Translations under genes and position numbers: made by a program
The notes under the pieces: model-generated
What the model was told of the DNA's origin: nothing
The model's input: the letters and a program-made list of their open reading frames with translations, nothing else
The model's database searches: none
Part shown: piece after piece, positions 23,489-24,617 of the stretch
How positions within the stretch are numbered: position 1 is the first letter of the stretch
Layout: each line of letters opens with the position of its first letter
DNA from: Acidobacteriota bacterium
GTDB lineage: Bacteria; Acidobacteriota; Thermoanaerobaculia; Thermoanaerobaculales; Sulfomarinibacteraceae
Length of the DNA: 24,617 bases
Assembly: GCA_030637805.1 (NCBI GenBank)
Contig: DAOWFV010000238.1
Span: 1 to 24,617, forward strand
Reading direction: 5' to 3'

Positions 23489-23549
23489 CTAAAAACTCAA
23501 AACTCAAAACTGAACTCCCACCCTTTCTCCCCTTCTCCCCCACCCGCCC
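23489..23549 (+). repeat. CTCAAAA array and C/T-rich tract upstream of the hydrolase
   Basis: Three to four CTCAAAA/CTAAAAA units (23489-23513) are followed by a pyrimidine tract (23515-23549) with CTTCTCCCC words. The order is the same as at 20980-21075 and 21271-21331. Confidence 0.85.
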
Positions 23550-23559
23550 TCGAAGGGGC

Positions 23560-23584
23560 TACAATCCACTGTCGGGGAAGGAGG
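23560..23584 (+). promoter_or_regulatory. -10 element and ribosome site of the hydrolase gene
   Basis: TACAAT (23560-23565) would begin transcription near 23572. AAGGAGG (23578-23584) is a near-perfect Shine-Dalgarno site four bases before the ATG at 23589, so this gene has a short leader. No -35 box is clear within the C/T-rich tract. Confidence 0.5.
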
Positions 23585-23588
23585 CGCG

Positions 23589-24389
23589 ATGCCCGAGGCA
23601 CACAACGGCGATGTGACCCTTTTCTTCGAGGACGAGGGGGACGGACGACCCGTGCTCCTGATCCACGGCCACACTCAGGATCATCGGATCTGGGAGGCGG
23701 TGGTGCCCGAACTCCTGACCGCTGGTCTGAGGGTTCTAAGGCCCGATCTTCGAGGGCACGGACGCAGCACCCGTCCGGAAGCCGGCTACCACTTCACGCA
23801 CCATGCGTCCGACATGGTGGCGATCCTGGACATGGCCGGCGTCCCGTCCGCCACGCTGATCGGATACTCCATCGGTGGTGGGATCGCGCTCGAGATGGCC
23901 TTGAGCCAACCCGCCCGCGTCGACGGCCTCGTGCTGGTGTCACCTGTGATGCCGGATCGACCGTTCGAGCCGGCATTCATGGAGAATCTCAAGGAAGTGG
24001 CGAGGGTGGCTCGGACCGAGGGCATCGCAGCTGCGATGGCGGGGCCGTGGGCGGAGAATCCGCTCTTCGCGTACTCCTTCACCAAGCCAGGTATTCGAGA
24101 GACGGCGAACACGATCACTCGCGATTTCCCCGGGGCGGAGTACTTGGCGAGCTCGCGCGACCGGGTCGAGCGTCCCTGGACCGTGCCCGATCGCCTGGCC
24201 GAGATTGATGTGTCCACCATGGTGGTTGCGGGAGCGCACGAAACGCCTGGATTCCGCGCCTGGGCCGAAGAGGCGGCCGCGGGCATTCCGGATGCCCGAA
24301 TCGAGGTCCTGGACGGCTGCGGCCACCTACTCCCACTCGAAGAGCCCGAGTTGATCGCCCGCCACATCGTCGAGTCGGCCAGTCGGTGA
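23589..24389 (+). CDS. Alpha/beta hydrolase
   Basis: The protein is 266 residues with the full alpha/beta-hydrolase fold: oxyanion-hole stretch LLIHGHTQDHRIW, RPDLRGHGRS, nucleophile elbow GYSIGG (Ser94) and catalytic His246 in GCGHLLPLEEPE. The acid is usually an Asp after the sixth strand; here the motif reads VVAGAHETP, so Glu218 stands in its place. The cap region (about 123-200) has no known signature. No signal peptide, so it is cytoplasmic. Substrate cannot be told; esterase, haloalkane or acyl hydrolases share this fold. Confidence 0.9.
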   Translation: MPEAHNGDVTLFFEDEGDGRPVLLIHGHTQDHRIWEAVVPELLTAGLRVLRPDLRGHGRSTRPEAGYHFTHHASDMVAILDMAGVPSATLIGYSIGGGIALEMALSQPARVDGLVLVSPVMPDRPFEPAFMENLKEVARVARTEGIAAAMAGPWAENPLFAYSFTKPGIRETANTITRDFPGAEYLASSRDRVERPWTVPDRLAEIDVSTMVVAGAHETPGFRAWAEEAAAGIPDARIEVLDGCGHLLPLEEPELIARHIVESASR

Positions 24390-24447
24390 TCCCGCCGCCG
24401 GCGAACCTGGGCACACGCCCACTCGATGGCAGATACTGGATGCTGGA

Positions 24448-24532
24448 TTCAGGTCTCAGGCTTCAGGTCTCAGGTCTCACAGGCTTCAGGTTCCAGGTTT
24501 CAGGTCTCACAGACTTCAGGTTCCAGGGTTCA
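24448..24532. repeat. TCAGGTC word array at the right side of the window
   Basis: About ten imperfect copies of TTCAGGTC/TCAGGCT/TTCCAGG, spaced at 7-8 bp, begin about 60 bases after the hydrolase stop. No terminator hairpin and no gene were seen between 24390 and 24617. Confidence 0.85.
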
Positions 24533-24563
24533 TTGAAAAACTCACGGAAGTCGAAGAAAAGGC

Positions 24564-24591
24564 TTGACATTGCAGGAACCCAACCGACAAT
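24564..24591 (+). promoter_or_regulatory. Promoter-like site near the right edge
   Basis: A perfect -35 hexamer TTGACA (24564-24569) is followed after 16 bases by GACAAT (24586-24591). It would drive a gene beyond the window. GCGACCT repeats that start at 24599 continue to the edge. Confidence 0.45.
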
Positions 24592-24617
24592 CTTGGTGCG
24601 ACCTGCGACCTGCGGCC

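Overview
The window is a G+C-rich bacterial chromosome segment with dense genes, mostly on the + strand. A complete type IV pilus alignment and secretin operon (pilMNOPQ), two secretin-linked lipoproteins and a SecDF-type SecF mark a Gram-negative (diderm) organism. The gene mix, several starts without a Shine-Dalgarno site, and word-like repeats between genes fit an environmental Acidobacteriota-type lineage. That placement is inference; no rRNA or marker search was possible.

Layout. 1-376: 3' end of secF. 644-2845: bifunctional (p)ppGpp synthetase/hydrolase. 2876-3055: a terminal-inverted-repeat element that runs into the stop codon of rpmB (3054-3251, minus). 3252-3678: divergent rpmB/pilM control region with two candidate small ORFs. 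3679-8911: pilM, pilN, pilO, pilP, pilQ. 8924-11464: two lipoprotein genes, the second with five IPT/TIG-like domains. They are closed off by a strong hairpin at 11474-11505. 11517-14935: TPR protein, Roadblock/LC7 protein, accB and accC. 14936-15608: a long intergenic region with inverted word-repeat arrays around hairpins. 15609-19647: shikimate kinase, metallophosphoesterase, secreted HEAT-repeat cyclophilin, family 2 glycosyltransferase. 19665-20900 (minus): CNNM/CorC-type CBS membrane protein. 21406-22173: one-TM protein of unknown function. 22238-23308 (minus): Mrp-type P-loop ATPase. 23589-24389: alpha/beta hydrolase. 24390-24617: further repeat arrays and a promoter-like site leading out of the window.

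How the genes work together. PilM-N-O-P link the inner-membrane pilus motor platform to the PilQ secretin. The two lipoproteins sit on the same transcription unit by position and are candidate pilus-associated surface or outer-membrane parts. A Roadblock protein and a FimV-like acidic TPR protein follow and may act in pilus polarity, but they are also tightly joined to accBC (biotin carboxylase half of acetyl-CoA carboxylase). The remaining genes are mostly housekeeping.

The most unusual content is between genes. There are at least six families of short tandem words with periods near 7-8 bp, a pair of 85-bp REP-like elements, and a roughly 180-bp inverted-repeat element whose arms pair better as + strand RNA than as DNA. 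The CTCAAAA arrays all lie upstream of genes and all point the same way relative to the gene. In most cases a C/T-rich tract follows, which suggests a composite upstream module rather than random repeats.
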